A DNA stretch of 33,378 nucleotides from an uncultured Gammaproteobacteria bacterium (GTDB lineage: Bacteria > Pseudomonadota > Gammaproteobacteria > Pseudomonadales > Azotimanducaceae), in contig CAJWQG010000038.1 in assembly GCA_913045175.1 (NCBI GenBank), positions 1-33,378 on the forward strand, given 5' to 3'. This document shows, piece after piece, positions 23,572 through 32,092 of the stretch (positions within the stretch are counted from its first letter, which is position 1; every line of letters starts with the position of its first letter). The notes under the pieces are model-generated. The model ran no database searches and was not told the DNA's origin. It saw nothing but the letters and a program-made list of their open reading frames with translations. A program made the position numbers and the translations under genes.

Positions 23572-25231
23572 ATCGGCATATTTACTTGTCTTGGTATGTC
23601 TGGGTTGCACATCGAACTCGCCAACTCCTTCAGGCCCTTTAGTGGGGAAGTTTGAGAACGCACTCGCACTGACTCTGGTGAAAGAGGCTCACCTGGAATT
23701 ACAGCAAGCACCAAATTCAAAAACCAGATATGACATCGCCCTCTCTCACCTGACACGCATAGAGCGCAGCATTAATCCAAAACTACTTGAGCCGGAAACA
23801 AAGCTTGTTCTGGAGGAACTAAAGGCAGGCCTGAATCACCAAATCTCCATCGGCGGACATCGACCAACCCTTGAACGTCTCAATCCACGAGGTCGGTTGG
23901 TCACAGCGTTTAGCCGTCTGTTTACCACCCCAATGCCAGATTCACTCGACGATCTTAGCAAGATCGTGGCAGGCACCCGGGATTTCTCAGACCTGCTTAC
24001 CCAGGAAATAAAATCCCTTCGAGTAGGCAACGACCCCTCAGCAACAAAAGCTACAATCAACGCGCTCAAGAATCTGTTAGATGGCACAGAACCACTGGAT
24101 GACTATCGATATCGCGTAAGATCACTCGGACTTCCGACAACAGAGGCCAGCACACTGAACAACGCTTACAAGGCACTTTACATATCCGTCGTTGTTCCTC
24201 GAATAGAGGTCCTATTGGAAAAACTCAAAGATCAAACTCCCCAACGCACCTCAGTCGGAGCCCTACCTAATGGAAAAAACTTCTACGATATGAGAATACG
24301 ACAAGCCAGCAGTCTGCTTGCCAGTGAAATTCACATTCTCGGTCTCAACGAACTGGAACGACTACACCACCGCATAGAGGTTATTTCAGAGAAACCCGTT
24401 GGAATCATTTTTCGAGACACCCGCAATAGCCCACACAATTACTTCCCAAACAGCGACACAGGCAGACATCAATACCTGAACGGGGCCTACGGAATAATCG
24501 AAGATGCAGTGCAATATTTCGATATCCCTTTAAAACCTCTTACAGTTAAAGCAGTAGATAGCTACCGGTCGAAATATGCAACAACATTCGATTATTTCGG
24601 AGCGACCCTACACGCGAACCTTAGCGATATGAAAAACCTGCCCCGATACGAACTGGCAAGCCAGGTGCGTTTTCATAGCGTACCCGGCCTACACCTTGCT
24701 CATGAAAAAGGAGGAAGCGCTTACTCTCTGACTGCATTTTCCACCTATCTCTCCATCAACCCCGAAACGGAGAATCTAGACGCGCTACTGCACCTTATCG
24801 ACAGCACATCACTTATGGTGATCGATACCGGGATTCATGCATTAGATTGGAGCCAACAGCGTGCAGTAGATTTCATGATTGAAAACACGGCGCTACCCAG
24901 GGCCCGAGTAGTGAAGTACGTCAATGAGGTTTATGTGGAGCCTGGTCGGTGGGTATTACCGGCCCTGGGACGTCTAACAATTAATCAGCTCGCATCTCAA
25001 TACGGCGTGGACTACGCGGCGATGGGCAAAATACTTTTGTCACTCGGACCACAACCCACCACTGTACTCGAGAAGTATCTAGTCGAACACTCCTTGGGTG
25101 ATCGAGCCCTGATGGGAGATCAGGAACGCGCCAACCAACGACTACGGTCTGGCCTACCACCGCGATATGATGTCGAAAGCACTTCTACCAAACGTAACTC
25201 AAACAATAACGACCTCGCGGAAGGGCGATAG
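23564..25231 (+). CDS. DUF885-family lipoprotein with degenerate metal-binding motif
   Basis: The family layout is clear: LPNGKNFYDMRIRQASSLLASEIHILGL, then the ASQVRFHSVPGLHLAH region, then VIDTGIHALDWSQQRAVDFM and EPGRWVLPALG. DUF885 proteins normally have HExxPGH; here it reads HSVPGLH, with the Glu gone and the PGH histidine displaced, so a metallopeptidase activity is doubtful. The frame holds a good lipoprotein signal (SRSAYLLVLVCLGC), but the only ATG-like codon before it is ATC 23564, 9 nt after GAGGA. The first standard start, TTG 23591, leaves only five residues before the Cys. Either a rare AUC start or a lost ATG is implied. It overlaps fchA by 8 nt and the PNPOx gene by 112 nt. 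Confidence 0.72.
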   Translation: MSRSAYLLVLVCLGCTSNSPTPSGPLVGKFENALALTLVKEAHLELQQAPNSKTRYDIALSHLTRIERSINPKLLEPETKLVLEELKAGLNHQISIGGHRPTLERLNPRGRLVTAFSRLFTTPMPDSLDDLSKIVAGTRDFSDLLTQEIKSLRVGNDPSATKATINALKNLLDGTEPLDDYRYRVRSLGLPTTEASTLNNAYKALYISVVVPRIEVLLEKLKDQTPQRTSVGALPNGKNFYDMRIRQASSLLASEIHILGLNELERLHHRIEVISEKPVGIIFRDTRNSPHNYFPNSDTGRHQYLNGAYGIIEDAVQYFDIPLKPLTVKAVDSYRSKYATTFDYFGATLHANLSDMKNLPRYELASQVRFHSVPGLHLAHEKGGSAYSLTAFSTYLSINPETENLDALLHLIDSTSLMVIDTGIHALDWSQQRAVDFMIENTALPRARVVKYVNEVYVEPGRWVLPALGRLTINQLASQYGVDYAAMGKILLSLGPQPTTVLEKYLVEHSLGDRALMGDQERANQRLRSGLPPRYDVESTSTKRNSNNNDLAEGR

Positions 25232-25572
25232 CTGGAAGCTGCCTCTGCAACCTCTCTAAGATTTGGATCCACAATCTGTTCAGCAATTCCTGTAACCTGA
25301 AATTCACCGCTGCTACCAGAACTATCATTCATACTACAGTGCAGGCAAAAATAGCCATTCGATTGAAGGTCCCTCACTTTCTGAGAGTCAGGTTCTACAA
25401 ATATAAAACAGTAGCCACCGCCAATCACCGGCGTGACCGGGTGAGCACGAGGCATACCATCGTTACGAATCGTAGCAAGGTACGCAACCTTACCGTCCAG
25501 ACGATCCTTTCCAAATAAGGCCATCTGAGATGACTGTTCTTCCAGAAGTTGCCACGATATAGCATTTGTCAT
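25120..25572 (-). CDS. Pyridoxamine 5'-phosphate oxidase-like FMN split-barrel protein
   Basis: A 150-residue split-barrel protein. It carries the N-terminal strand pair GKVAYLATIRNDGMPRAHPVTPVI and the FIFVEPDSQKVRDLQSNGYFCLHC segment of the PNPOx-like family. It ends near a conserved Arg-Trp (RSRWLA). These proteins bind FMN, F420 or haem and are often oxidoreductases; the substrate is unknown. The last 112 nt overlap the convergent DUF885 gene. It is the third gene downstream of PCuAC and the sulfotransferase, 26 nt after the latter. Confidence 0.8.
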   Translation of the reverse strand: MTNAISWQLLEEQSSQMALFGKDRLDGKVAYLATIRNDGMPRAHPVTPVIGGGYCFIFVEPDSQKVRDLQSNGYFCLHCSMNDSSGSSGEFQVTGIAEQIVDPNLREVAEAASSYRPSARSLLFELRLVEVLSTSYRGGRPDRSRWLARS

Positions 25573-25598
25573 ACGTACTCTGCCTTTCCTAGATACCC

Positions 25599-26975
25599 TT
25601 AGCTGCTTCTAATTTCTAAGCTCACACCCAATATACGTGCTACCTCATCCAGGTGATTCGCATAATTTCTCCAGCGATTCTTGGAGGTCTTGTAAATCGG
25701 CCGCCTTACCTGCATAAAGCTGGCAGTTTTTACCATCCGCTCAGTCTTATGATAATCCAGGCATTGCTCCTGGAATGACAGATCACAAAATTCGAGCATC
25801 CTTCTGGTTTCTGACTCAAGGTTTTCAAGCACGTCCTCGTATCTAACCGTCAGAATTTTGCCAGGGAACATAAGATCCCAGTGCTCCATCAAGCGTCTGT
25901 AGTCGTTATAGAAGTGACTCAATTTTATGAGATCAAAGCTGTAATTCTGACCTTTGGTGAAGTTCTGAAAAAAACACGATAGACAGGTATCAAATGGATT
26001 TCTGGTGGTGTGTATGATTTTCGCGTTGGGGAACATATGGAATATCAATCCAACAAACTGGAAGTTCAACGGATGTTTATCAACAATCCTTTCGTACTTC
26101 CCCCCGTCCGTTAATTGATTAACACGATCCAGATATTGATTGGCTAAGGCACTGTATCCAGACCTGGGCAAACCGGAAATGTAGTTAGGAAATGGCTGTC
26201 TTACCTTGCTCAAGCTCTCGCCCATGGCAGCAACCACTTTCAAATCGTTAAGTTCCCCTGCACCATATACCTCTGAATGGCTGGCCAGAATCTGCTCCAC
26301 AAGGGTTGTACCTGATCTCGGCATACCAACGATAAAAGTGGGCTGTTCAGTGTCGACGCCGGCGTCCTTGTTCAAACCAACACAGGCCTTCCCATATACA
26401 TATATAGCGTCTTTTGTCTGCTGACGAAATTTTAGGCTGTCAAATGTCCTCCCAGCCTCGTTGTTACCCTTCGTATAGTGTGCAAACGCGCGATCGTAAT
26501 CACCTACATCATCGTAGAATTTACCAGCAGCAAAATTGAAGTAATGCCGAACCTTCGCAGGCAGTTTCGGGACATCGAGTTGAGCAAGAATTTTCTGTTC
26601 AATCGGATCACCCGCGGAAAACTTAACCATCTCACCGAGGCCCTGGTATGCCTCACCATAATCAGACTTGAGTTCAATCGCCGGGCGAAACTCTCTTTCT
26701 GCATCATCAAGTCGGTCCATTCTGCGGTAGATCCGCGCAATATTGTGATGAAAAGGTGCTGCCCGATTGTTGATGCCTATGGCCTTTTCAATCAGGAATA
26801 TGGCCTCTTCCGATTTGTCCTGCTCACTTCTAATCAATCCAAGTAGATGATTGGCGTCAGCATTTTCCATTTCAGATTCAAGCACATCGCCATAGATAGT
26901 CTCTGCATTTTCAAGTTTCCCCTTAAGATGCGGATGCATAGCCCTTTTTAGTTTATCGAGCGTTGGTTCCATCAT
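25599..26975 (-). CDS. TPR-containing sulfotransferase
   Basis: A 458-residue protein. Residues about 10-200 are tetratricopeptide-like helices (DANHLLGLIRSEQDKSEEAI, RIYRRMDRLDDAEREFRPAI, GDYDRAFAHYTKGN). A sulfotransferase domain follows, with the 5'-phosphosulfate loop GMPRSGTTL at about 217-225, the ASHSEVYGAGELNDL segment and the later KIIHTTRNPFDTCLSCFF 3'-phosphate motif. It would transfer sulfate from PAPS to an unknown acceptor, possibly a protein or glycan recognised by the TPRs. The ATG shares 4 nt with the PCuAC stop (ATGA), so the two are co-translated. Confidence 0.88.
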   Translation of the reverse strand: MMEPTLDKLKRAMHPHLKGKLENAETIYGDVLESEMENADANHLLGLIRSEQDKSEEAIFLIEKAIGINNRAAPFHHNIARIYRRMDRLDDAEREFRPAIELKSDYGEAYQGLGEMVKFSAGDPIEQKILAQLDVPKLPAKVRHYFNFAAGKFYDDVGDYDRAFAHYTKGNNEAGRTFDSLKFRQQTKDAIYVYGKACVGLNKDAGVDTEQPTFIVGMPRSGTTLVEQILASHSEVYGAGELNDLKVVAAMGESLSKVRQPFPNYISGLPRSGYSALANQYLDRVNQLTDGGKYERIVDKHPLNFQFVGLIFHMFPNAKIIHTTRNPFDTCLSCFFQNFTKGQNYSFDLIKLSHFYNDYRRLMEHWDLMFPGKILTVRYEDVLENLESETRRMLEFCDLSFQEQCLDYHKTERMVKTASFMQVRRPIYKTSKNRWRNYANHLDEVARILGVSLEIRSS

Positions 26976-27415
26976 TCTTCAGGGAAGTCCAACTGCGCGA
27001 TACTTCCAACTCTCGCTGACGCATCAATCTCCAGACCAGATTGAAAGTGCAACTTTACTGTCACGCGTTCGCCCTCGGTTAAGGATTGCTGCAGGCCGGT
27101 CAACATAAGGTGCAAGCCCCCGGGAGACAAACTCTCTTGCGCACCCGGCGTGAGAATGAGCTTATCGACGTGCATCATCCGCATCATCCCGCGCTCATCT
27201 GAAGTTCGGTGTAGCATCACTCGCTTCGCGACATTACTAGTCACAGACACAAGTACTTCCTCATCGTCGCTGTTGTTTATCAGATCACCGTATATCGCAG
27301 CGGAACTCACGCCTGGCGGGGTCGCTCTCAACCAGGTGTTATTAAACTCGAGGTCCTCTGCGAATGTGTTTGCACAAAATACACAGACACACATCAGCAT
27401 TATTCTTGACATCAT
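26972..27415 (-). CDS. PCuAC periplasmic copper chaperone
   Basis: A 147-residue exported protein with a signal peptide (MMSRIMLMCVCVFCANTFA). It contains the exact copper motif H69-X10-M80-X21-H102-X-M104, set in MLHRTSDERGMMRMMH and GGLHLMLTGL. PCuAC proteins carry Cu(I) in the periplasm, commonly to cytochrome oxidase. No oxidase, Sco or TonB gene is beside it; instead it leads an operon with a sulfotransferase and an FMN protein, which is an unexplained pairing. It starts at the first of two adjacent ATG codons. Confidence 0.9.
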   Translation of the reverse strand: MMSRIMLMCVCVFCANTFAEDLEFNNTWLRATPPGVSSAAIYGDLINNSDDEEVLVSVTSNVAKRVMLHRTSDERGMMRMMHVDKLILTPGAQESLSPGGLHLMLTGLQQSLTEGERVTVKLHFQSGLEIDASARVGSIAQLDFPEE

Positions 27416-27507
27416 TGAAGTGATACTTGCAAAAAAACTAGTATATCACCGGTGGAAACTTGAGAAGTTGTGTTGCTAGTATGGTTTTAAGTGAACAGGA
27501 TTTCAAA

Positions 27508-28164
27508 ATGCTCGAGTTCTCTCAGAAGTACGACAGAAACCATGCAAAGGCTTACTCTCTTAAACATCAGGACGGGTTCTTTCGCCGCTTGTCCAATGCC
27601 AGAGATATGGCGCTGGCAAAAAAGGCACTGGCTGCTGCCGGGAAGCCCAAATCCATTTTGGATATGCCCTGTGGAACTGGCCGATTCTGGTCTCTACTCA
27701 GCTCAGTACAAGCAGACCAACTTATTGGCGCCGACTTGAGTGAATCGATGCTAGATCTGGCGAAACAGCGACGGGATGTAGGAAATTTCGCGCTAATAAA
27801 TTCTTCCGCTTTCGATATTCCACTACCCAACGAGAGCGTTGACTCCATTTTTTGTATGCGCCTTATCCACCATCTTGGAGAACGATCTGATCGCCTCAAA
27901 CTTTTGGAGGAATTTAATCGTGTATGTCGAGAGACGGTATGCGTCTCCTTATGGATCGATGGGAATCTACAGTCATACAGGCGCAAACGCCTGGAGCAGC
28001 GGCGGAAAAGACAACGTAAGAAAAGACCCTACCAAAACCGGAATCTATTAACAGCTTTGGAGTTTGAAACTGAATGCCAGAAGAGCGGGTTCAGGGTCAT
28101 CGCAAGCTACGATATGCTCCCCAGGATCTCCATGTGGCGAGTTTACGTACTAGGTAAATACTGA
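27508..28164 (+). CDS. Class I SAM-dependent methyltransferase
   Basis: A 218-residue methyltransferase with motif I ILDMPCGTGRFW, the acidic LIGADLSESMLDLA after strand 2 and the LPNESVDSIFCMRLIHHL motif typical of Methyltransf_11. The C-terminal part is basic (RRKRLEQRRKRQRKKRP), suggesting a membrane-surface or nucleic-acid partner. The open frame reaches TTG 27460, but ATG 27508 has AGGA with a 7-nt spacer and is preferred; ATG 27481 is possible. Its stop overlaps the next ATG by one base. The LPS-kinase-like neighbour points to a cell-envelope substrate, by inference only. Confidence 0.85.
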   Translation: MLEFSQKYDRNHAKAYSLKHQDGFFRRLSNARDMALAKKALAAAGKPKSILDMPCGTGRFWSLLSSVQADQLIGADLSESMLDLAKQRRDVGNFALINSSAFDIPLPNESVDSIFCMRLIHHLGERSDRLKLLEEFNRVCRETVCVSLWIDGNLQSYRRKRLEQRRKRQRKKRPYQNRNLLTALEFETECQKSGFRVIASYDMLPRISMWRVYVLGKY

Positions 28165-28850
28165 TGTCTCAGGTAGACCCAGTCCTGAACCTGGACCTTC
28201 CACCCTTCGAGCCCGTTAATCGTCGCAGGGGTGGCTGGAGTGGTGTAGCCATGGTGACCTGTGCCAATAAAAGCTATTTCATCAAGCGGCAGAAGAATCA
28301 CTCCTACCGAGAGCTTCGTCGTGGATTTCGCAGGACACCGACATTGCGAAGAGAATATCGCAACACGCTAAGACTTCAGGCACTAGGTATACCTACGCCC
28401 GAAATCGTTCGATATCAGGAGACCAATACCAGCGGATTTCTGATCACCCGCCAACTTAACGGGTTTCAGAACCTCGAAAACTATCTGTTGGCCGTAGAGC
28501 AGAGCTTTCAACGAAACCATACCATGGCAGTCGTAGCACAGACGCTGCTGCGCATGCATCTGGGAGGGCTCCACCATGGCTGTCTCTACGGTAAACACGT
28601 GATGGTCAAGCCGGGAGTTCAACCTCAGGTTGCATTGATCGACCTGGAGACACTCAGATTTACCGTACGAAAAGTTCACAACGCCGCCAAGGATATCAGC
28701 CAGCTAGTGCGCCACACGGCCGGATTCAGCGAAAATGATGTGCAGATAATATCGCCACTCTATGAGATGCATCTGCCAGGGTTTACAGAATTACTGGGAG
28801 AACAGCTCGCTAACCTGAAGAAATATTCCGTTCACCTTGATTCCGACTAG
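28164..28850 (+). CDS. WaaP/InaA-type lipopolysaccharide kinase-like protein
   Basis: A 228-residue small kinase-fold protein. It shows a glycine-containing N-lobe (NRRRGGWSGVA), the ATP-lysine region YFIKRQ, the InaA-like EYRNTLRLQALGIPTPE, a catalytic loop HHGCLYGKHVMV and the metal motif LIDLETLRF. Relatives phosphorylate lipid A core heptose or Kdo, or respond to stress (InaA). The usual HxD of kinases is HGC here, as in InaA relatives. It is translationally coupled to the methyltransferase (TGATG junction). Confidence 0.83.
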   Translation: MSQVDPVLNLDLPPFEPVNRRRGGWSGVAMVTCANKSYFIKRQKNHSYRELRRGFRRTPTLRREYRNTLRLQALGIPTPEIVRYQETNTSGFLITRQLNGFQNLENYLLAVEQSFQRNHTMAVVAQTLLRMHLGGLHHGCLYGKHVMVKPGVQPQVALIDLETLRFTVRKVHNAAKDISQLVRHTAGFSENDVQIISPLYEMHLPGFTELLGEQLANLKKYSVHLDSD

Positions 28851-28904
28851 ACTGGCGATCAACGAATACCATAGACTGGCTCCGCAAAATATTTAGAAGG
28901 CAGC

Positions 28905-30404
28905 ATGTCGAACGTATACAACCTTTTCTCAAAAGGCGCCAGCCAGGGCGGTACTTTTATCCAGGATGCGCAGGGAGAGGCTCGTTATACCTATGAAGAA
29001 TTCGATGCGCTAACAGCTCGATATGCGAATTTTCTTTCCGGGCACGGTGTCCGCCCGGGAGACCGGGTTATGGTCCAGATTGAAAAATCTGCCGGAAGTC
29101 TTCTTTTCTACTTCGCCTGCTTACGGTCAGGGTGCATCTACCTGCCACTAAACACGGCCTACAAAAAGGACGAGCTCGCTTACTTTATAGAAAATGCAGA
29201 ACCATCTCTGATTCTTTGTGATCCGAAGGATAGTGATCAGTTTCAGCAACTCAGCAATGTCCCGTTATTCACCATGGATGAGAGCGGGGTTCTGAATTAT
29301 GAAGTGGCAGACCAGTCAGTCGAATACCCCGCCCAGGACCGTGATGGAGATGACGTCGCCGTCATTATCTATACGTCAGGGACAACAGGTAGACCAAAAG
29401 GCGCCATGATCACCCATAGCAATATCGAAACCAATGCTCGCACTTTGTCTGAATGTTGGGGTTGGCAGAGGCAGGATGTAATGCTCCATGCATTACCGAT
29501 TTACCACGTCCACGGACTATTCGTTGCGTCCCACCTTCCTGTGATGAACGGGAGCGCGATCACCTTGCTGAATCGGTTCGATCCAGAGCAGATCATATCT
29601 CTGTTGCCCTCCAGCACAGTTTATATGGGGGTTCCAACCAACTACACGAGGTTGCTAGCCCAACCAGAACTTAACCATGACCGTTGCGCAAACATGAGGC
29701 TGTTTACTTCCGGGTCAGCGCCACTACTTACTCACACTTTTGATGATTTCAAAAGTCGCACCGGCCATACGATCGTAGAACGCTATGGCATGTCGGAAAC
29801 CGGCATGAATACAAGCAACCCCCTCAATGGTGAACGAAAAGCCGGCACAGTCGGTATCCCGCTGCCGGGTGTCGACTGCAGGGTCGTCGACTCCGAAGGA
29901 CATGAGGTCAAACCAGATACCACAGGAAATCTGCAGCTGAAAGGACCAAACGTTTTCAAAGGTTACTGGCGAATGCCCGAAAAGACCGCAGAGGAATTTT
30001 CTGACGGCAGGTACTTTAAAACGGGGGACCTGGCCCAAACGGATGCAGACGGCTACATTTCTATCGTCGGAAGAAGCAAAGATCTCATTATTTCAGGTGG
30101 CTTGAATATTTATCCAAAGGAGATCGAGACCCTGCTGGATAATATGGATGGCGTTACTGAGTCCGCGGTAATAGGTTTGCCTGACCCTGATTTTGGTGAA
30201 GCAGTCTCTGCGGTAATCGTTAAGGATGGGACCACCGAACTTACTGCGCCCAGCGTAACTGCTTACGTCAAAGAAAAAGTCGCAGGTTTTAAAGCGACCA
30301 AATATGTGTTTTTCGTCGACGAGCTCCCCAGGAACGCGATGGGTAAAGTACAAAAAAATGTACTTCGGGATACCTATACAGAACAAATCGAAGATAGTTT
30401 TTAG
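28905..30404 (+). CDS. matB: Malonyl-CoA synthetase, MatB-like acyl-CoA ligase
   Basis: A 499-residue ANL-superfamily adenylate-forming ligase. The P-loop is YTSGTTGRPKG near residue 155, the adenylate motif YGMSETG near 293, the hinge GRSKDLIISGG near 388, and the C-terminal catalytic lysine lies in NAMGKVQKN. The stretches HALPIYHVHGLFVASHLP and MNTSNPLNGERKAGTVGIPLPGV are characteristic of MatB, which activates malonate (or methylmalonate) to the CoA thioester. ATG 28905 is preceded by AGAAGG. No malonate transporter or decarboxylase is next to it, so the source of malonate is not evident. Confidence 0.88.
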   Translation: MSNVYNLFSKGASQGGTFIQDAQGEARYTYEEFDALTARYANFLSGHGVRPGDRVMVQIEKSAGSLLFYFACLRSGCIYLPLNTAYKKDELAYFIENAEPSLILCDPKDSDQFQQLSNVPLFTMDESGVLNYEVADQSVEYPAQDRDGDDVAVIIYTSGTTGRPKGAMITHSNIETNARTLSECWGWQRQDVMLHALPIYHVHGLFVASHLPVMNGSAITLLNRFDPEQIISLLPSSTVYMGVPTNYTRLLAQPELNHDRCANMRLFTSGSAPLLTHTFDDFKSRTGHTIVERYGMSETGMNTSNPLNGERKAGTVGIPLPGVDCRVVDSEGHEVKPDTTGNLQLKGPNVFKGYWRMPEKTAEEFSDGRYFKTGDLAQTDADGYISIVGRSKDLIISGGLNIYPKEIETLLDNMDGVTESAVIGLPDPDFGEAVSAVIVKDGTTELTAPSVTAYVKEKVAGFKATKYVFFVDELPRNAMGKVQKNVLRDTYTEQIEDSF

Positions 30405-30452
30405 CCCCTCGCATGTTAAACTGCGACCCGCAGAACGAAGGCATTTGCATCG

Positions 30453-31055
30453 ATGAATCTGGGCATCCTAGCGTCACATCGCGGCACAAATTTTCAGGCT
30501 ATCATCGATGCTTGCAATGAGGGCAAACTGAACGCAAAGATTACTGTCGCGATCAGTAATAACAGCAATGCCCTCGCCCTAACGCGCGCCAGAAAAGCCA
30601 ACATCCCAGCTTTCCACCTATCAGGGAATACTCATCCCGACCCGGAAACGCTAGATGGCGCAATCCTCGACACGCTAATCAGCCACAAAGTTGATCTGGT
30701 AATTCTGGTAGGCTATCTAAAGAAGCTTGGGGAGAAAACCCTGTCTCATTTCGAACAAAGAATTGTCAACATCCACCCGGCGCTATTACCGTCCTATGGT
30801 GGCAAAGGAATGTTTGGGACAAAAATACACCAGGCCGTTTTGGACAACAAAGAAGTCGAAACGGGCATCACCATGCACTATGTTGATGGTGAATATGATA
30901 CCGGCGATATCATTGCGCAGGTTCGAATCCCTGTGGCGGAATCAGATTCAGTCTCCACATTGGAAGAAAAGATCCTGAAACACGAACACCAGTTTTTGAT
31001 TGCAACTCTTAACCAACTGATAAATCAGGAACCTGCATGCCAGAAAAGCCCCTAG
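30453..31055 (+). CDS. purN: Phosphoribosylglycinamide formyltransferase
   Basis: Transfers the formyl group of 10-formyl-THF to GAR in purine synthesis. The 200-residue protein has the substrate loop SHRGTNFQAI. The catalytic residues are Asn106 and His108 (NIHPALLPSYGGKGM), with Asp145 in the YVDGEYDTGDII motif. These match the Asn106/His108/Asp144 of E. coli PurN. It uses the product of the dehydrogenase/cyclohydrolase pair at 22077-23571. The following PRPP synthetase gene overlaps it by 19 nt; PRPP is the substrate that begins the same pathway. purM is not adjacent. Confidence 0.93.
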   Translation: MNLGILASHRGTNFQAIIDACNEGKLNAKITVAISNNSNALALTRARKANIPAFHLSGNTHPDPETLDGAILDTLISHKVDLVILVGYLKKLGEKTLSHFEQRIVNIHPALLPSYGGKGMFGTKIHQAVLDNKEVETGITMHYVDGEYDTGDIIAQVRIPVAESDSVSTLEEKILKHEHQFLIATLNQLINQEPACQKSP

Positions 31056-32047
31056 AACGTACCCCACGTGCCCCAATCGCCTTGATGGCCTGCGAGTCCG
31101 GTCGTATCTTCGCCGAAGAAGTCGCTGGACGACTCGGACACGAGCTGATTCCTTCGACAGAAACCTGGTTTGCATGTGGAGAGGGTAAAACCGAGATCAA
31201 AGCCAACGTAAGAGGTCACGACCTTTACGTTTTTCAAACTGTAGTAGGACAGCAGGATTCTCGTAGTATTTACGATCGATTCATCATGCTTTTACATGCG
31301 GTAGAAGCGGCCGCTTTGTCGGACGCTCAATATATAACCGCTGTGGTGCCCTACTATCCGGGTGCGCGTCAGGATAAAAGGAAAGGCCGAACCAGAGAAG
31401 GAATTAGCGCAGGCCTGTTTGCGAGAATGTTACAAAGTGCTGGTGCGGACCGTGTGATGACGGTTGAAATCCACAACGATGCGATTGCTGGCATGTTCAA
31501 CCCTTCCTATACCCACCTCGAGAATGTATTTCTGACCAGACATTTCGTGTCCTGGCTTAAGGACAACTCGCTGATTGGCGACGTTGTCGTTTCTCCGGAT
31601 GTGGGTTACCTGGAACGAGCGCGAGCATACGCCGAGGAACTTTCAGCAGATCTCGCGGCACTGTCAAAAGAACGAGACTATTCAAAGCCAAACCAGGTAT
31701 TTCGCTCTACCCTGATCGGAGACGTCTCTGACAAAAACATTTTGCTTGTAGATGACATCATCGATACCGCAGGTTCTGTCGTGGCTTCCATTGAGGAGTT
31801 AAAAGAGCGAGGTGGAAAAAATATCATCGTGGCTTGCATTCACCCCGTATTTTCACAGCGAGCCTGGGAGAGACTGGCAGCGGTTAAGGAGAAGGCGACA
31901 AAAGAAGGATGGGATTTCCAGGTAGTTGGTACGAGCGCTGTTACGCACGAGAAGACACCAGATTGGTACCACTGCTACCACATTGAAGAACTGGTAGCCG
32001 AGGTCGTGGAAAAAATTAACTCCAGAGGTAGCGTTGCAGGCATTTAA
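31037..32047 (+). CDS. prs: Ribose-phosphate pyrophosphokinase (PRPP synthetase) paralogue
   Basis: A 336-residue PRPP synthetase with the PRPP-binding loop ILLVDDIIDTAGS near residues 234-246, the VVPYYPGARQDKRKGR flexible ATP loop and VVSPDVGYLERARAYAEEL. Makes PRPP from ribose-5-phosphate and ATP. The sequence departs from the usual bacterial Prs: the N-terminus is extended, it reads DVGYLERAR for DVGGVVRAR, and the C-terminal part is longer. It may be a second, specialised copy. It starts 19 nt inside purN and ends 45 nt before the ileS leader. Confidence 0.88.
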   Translation: MPEKPLERTPRAPIALMACESGRIFAEEVAGRLGHELIPSTETWFACGEGKTEIKANVRGHDLYVFQTVVGQQDSRSIYDRFIMLLHAVEAAALSDAQYITAVVPYYPGARQDKRKGRTREGISAGLFARMLQSAGADRVMTVEIHNDAIAGMFNPSYTHLENVFLTRHFVSWLKDNSLIGDVVVSPDVGYLERARAYAEELSADLAALSKERDYSKPNQVFRSTLIGDVSDKNILLVDDIIDTAGSVVASIEELKERGGKNIIVACIHPVFSQRAWERLAAVKEKATKEGWDFQVVGTSAVTHEKTPDWYHCYHIEELVAEVVEKINSRGSVAGI

Positions 32048-32058
32048 TACATGAAATC

Positions 32059-32086
32059 TTGACTTCCTGATCCATATGCCTATATT
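32059..32086 (+). promoter_or_regulatory. Promoter-like pair upstream of the ileS leader
   Basis: TTGACT (32059-32064) and TATATT (32081-32086) are separated by 16 nt, close to the sigma-70 consensus. The predicted +1 falls at about 32092-32093, on or next to the A of the leader ATG. There is no room for a ribosome-binding site, so the leader mRNA may be leaderless. Confidence 0.6.
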
Positions 32087-32092
32087 TGCCCG

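Noticed and set aside
28848-28880. Repeated TAGACTGGC after the kinase gene
   Set aside because: Only two 9-bp copies, with no symmetry or placement that suggests a site.
30421-30433. Hairpin CTGCG/CGCAG before purN
   Set aside because: A 5-bp stem with a 3-nt loop and no T-run; too weak to call a terminator.
32051-32062. ATG-AAA-TCT-TGA mini-ORF as the leader peptide
   Set aside because: It has only three codons, no Ile, and lies upstream of the predicted transcription start.
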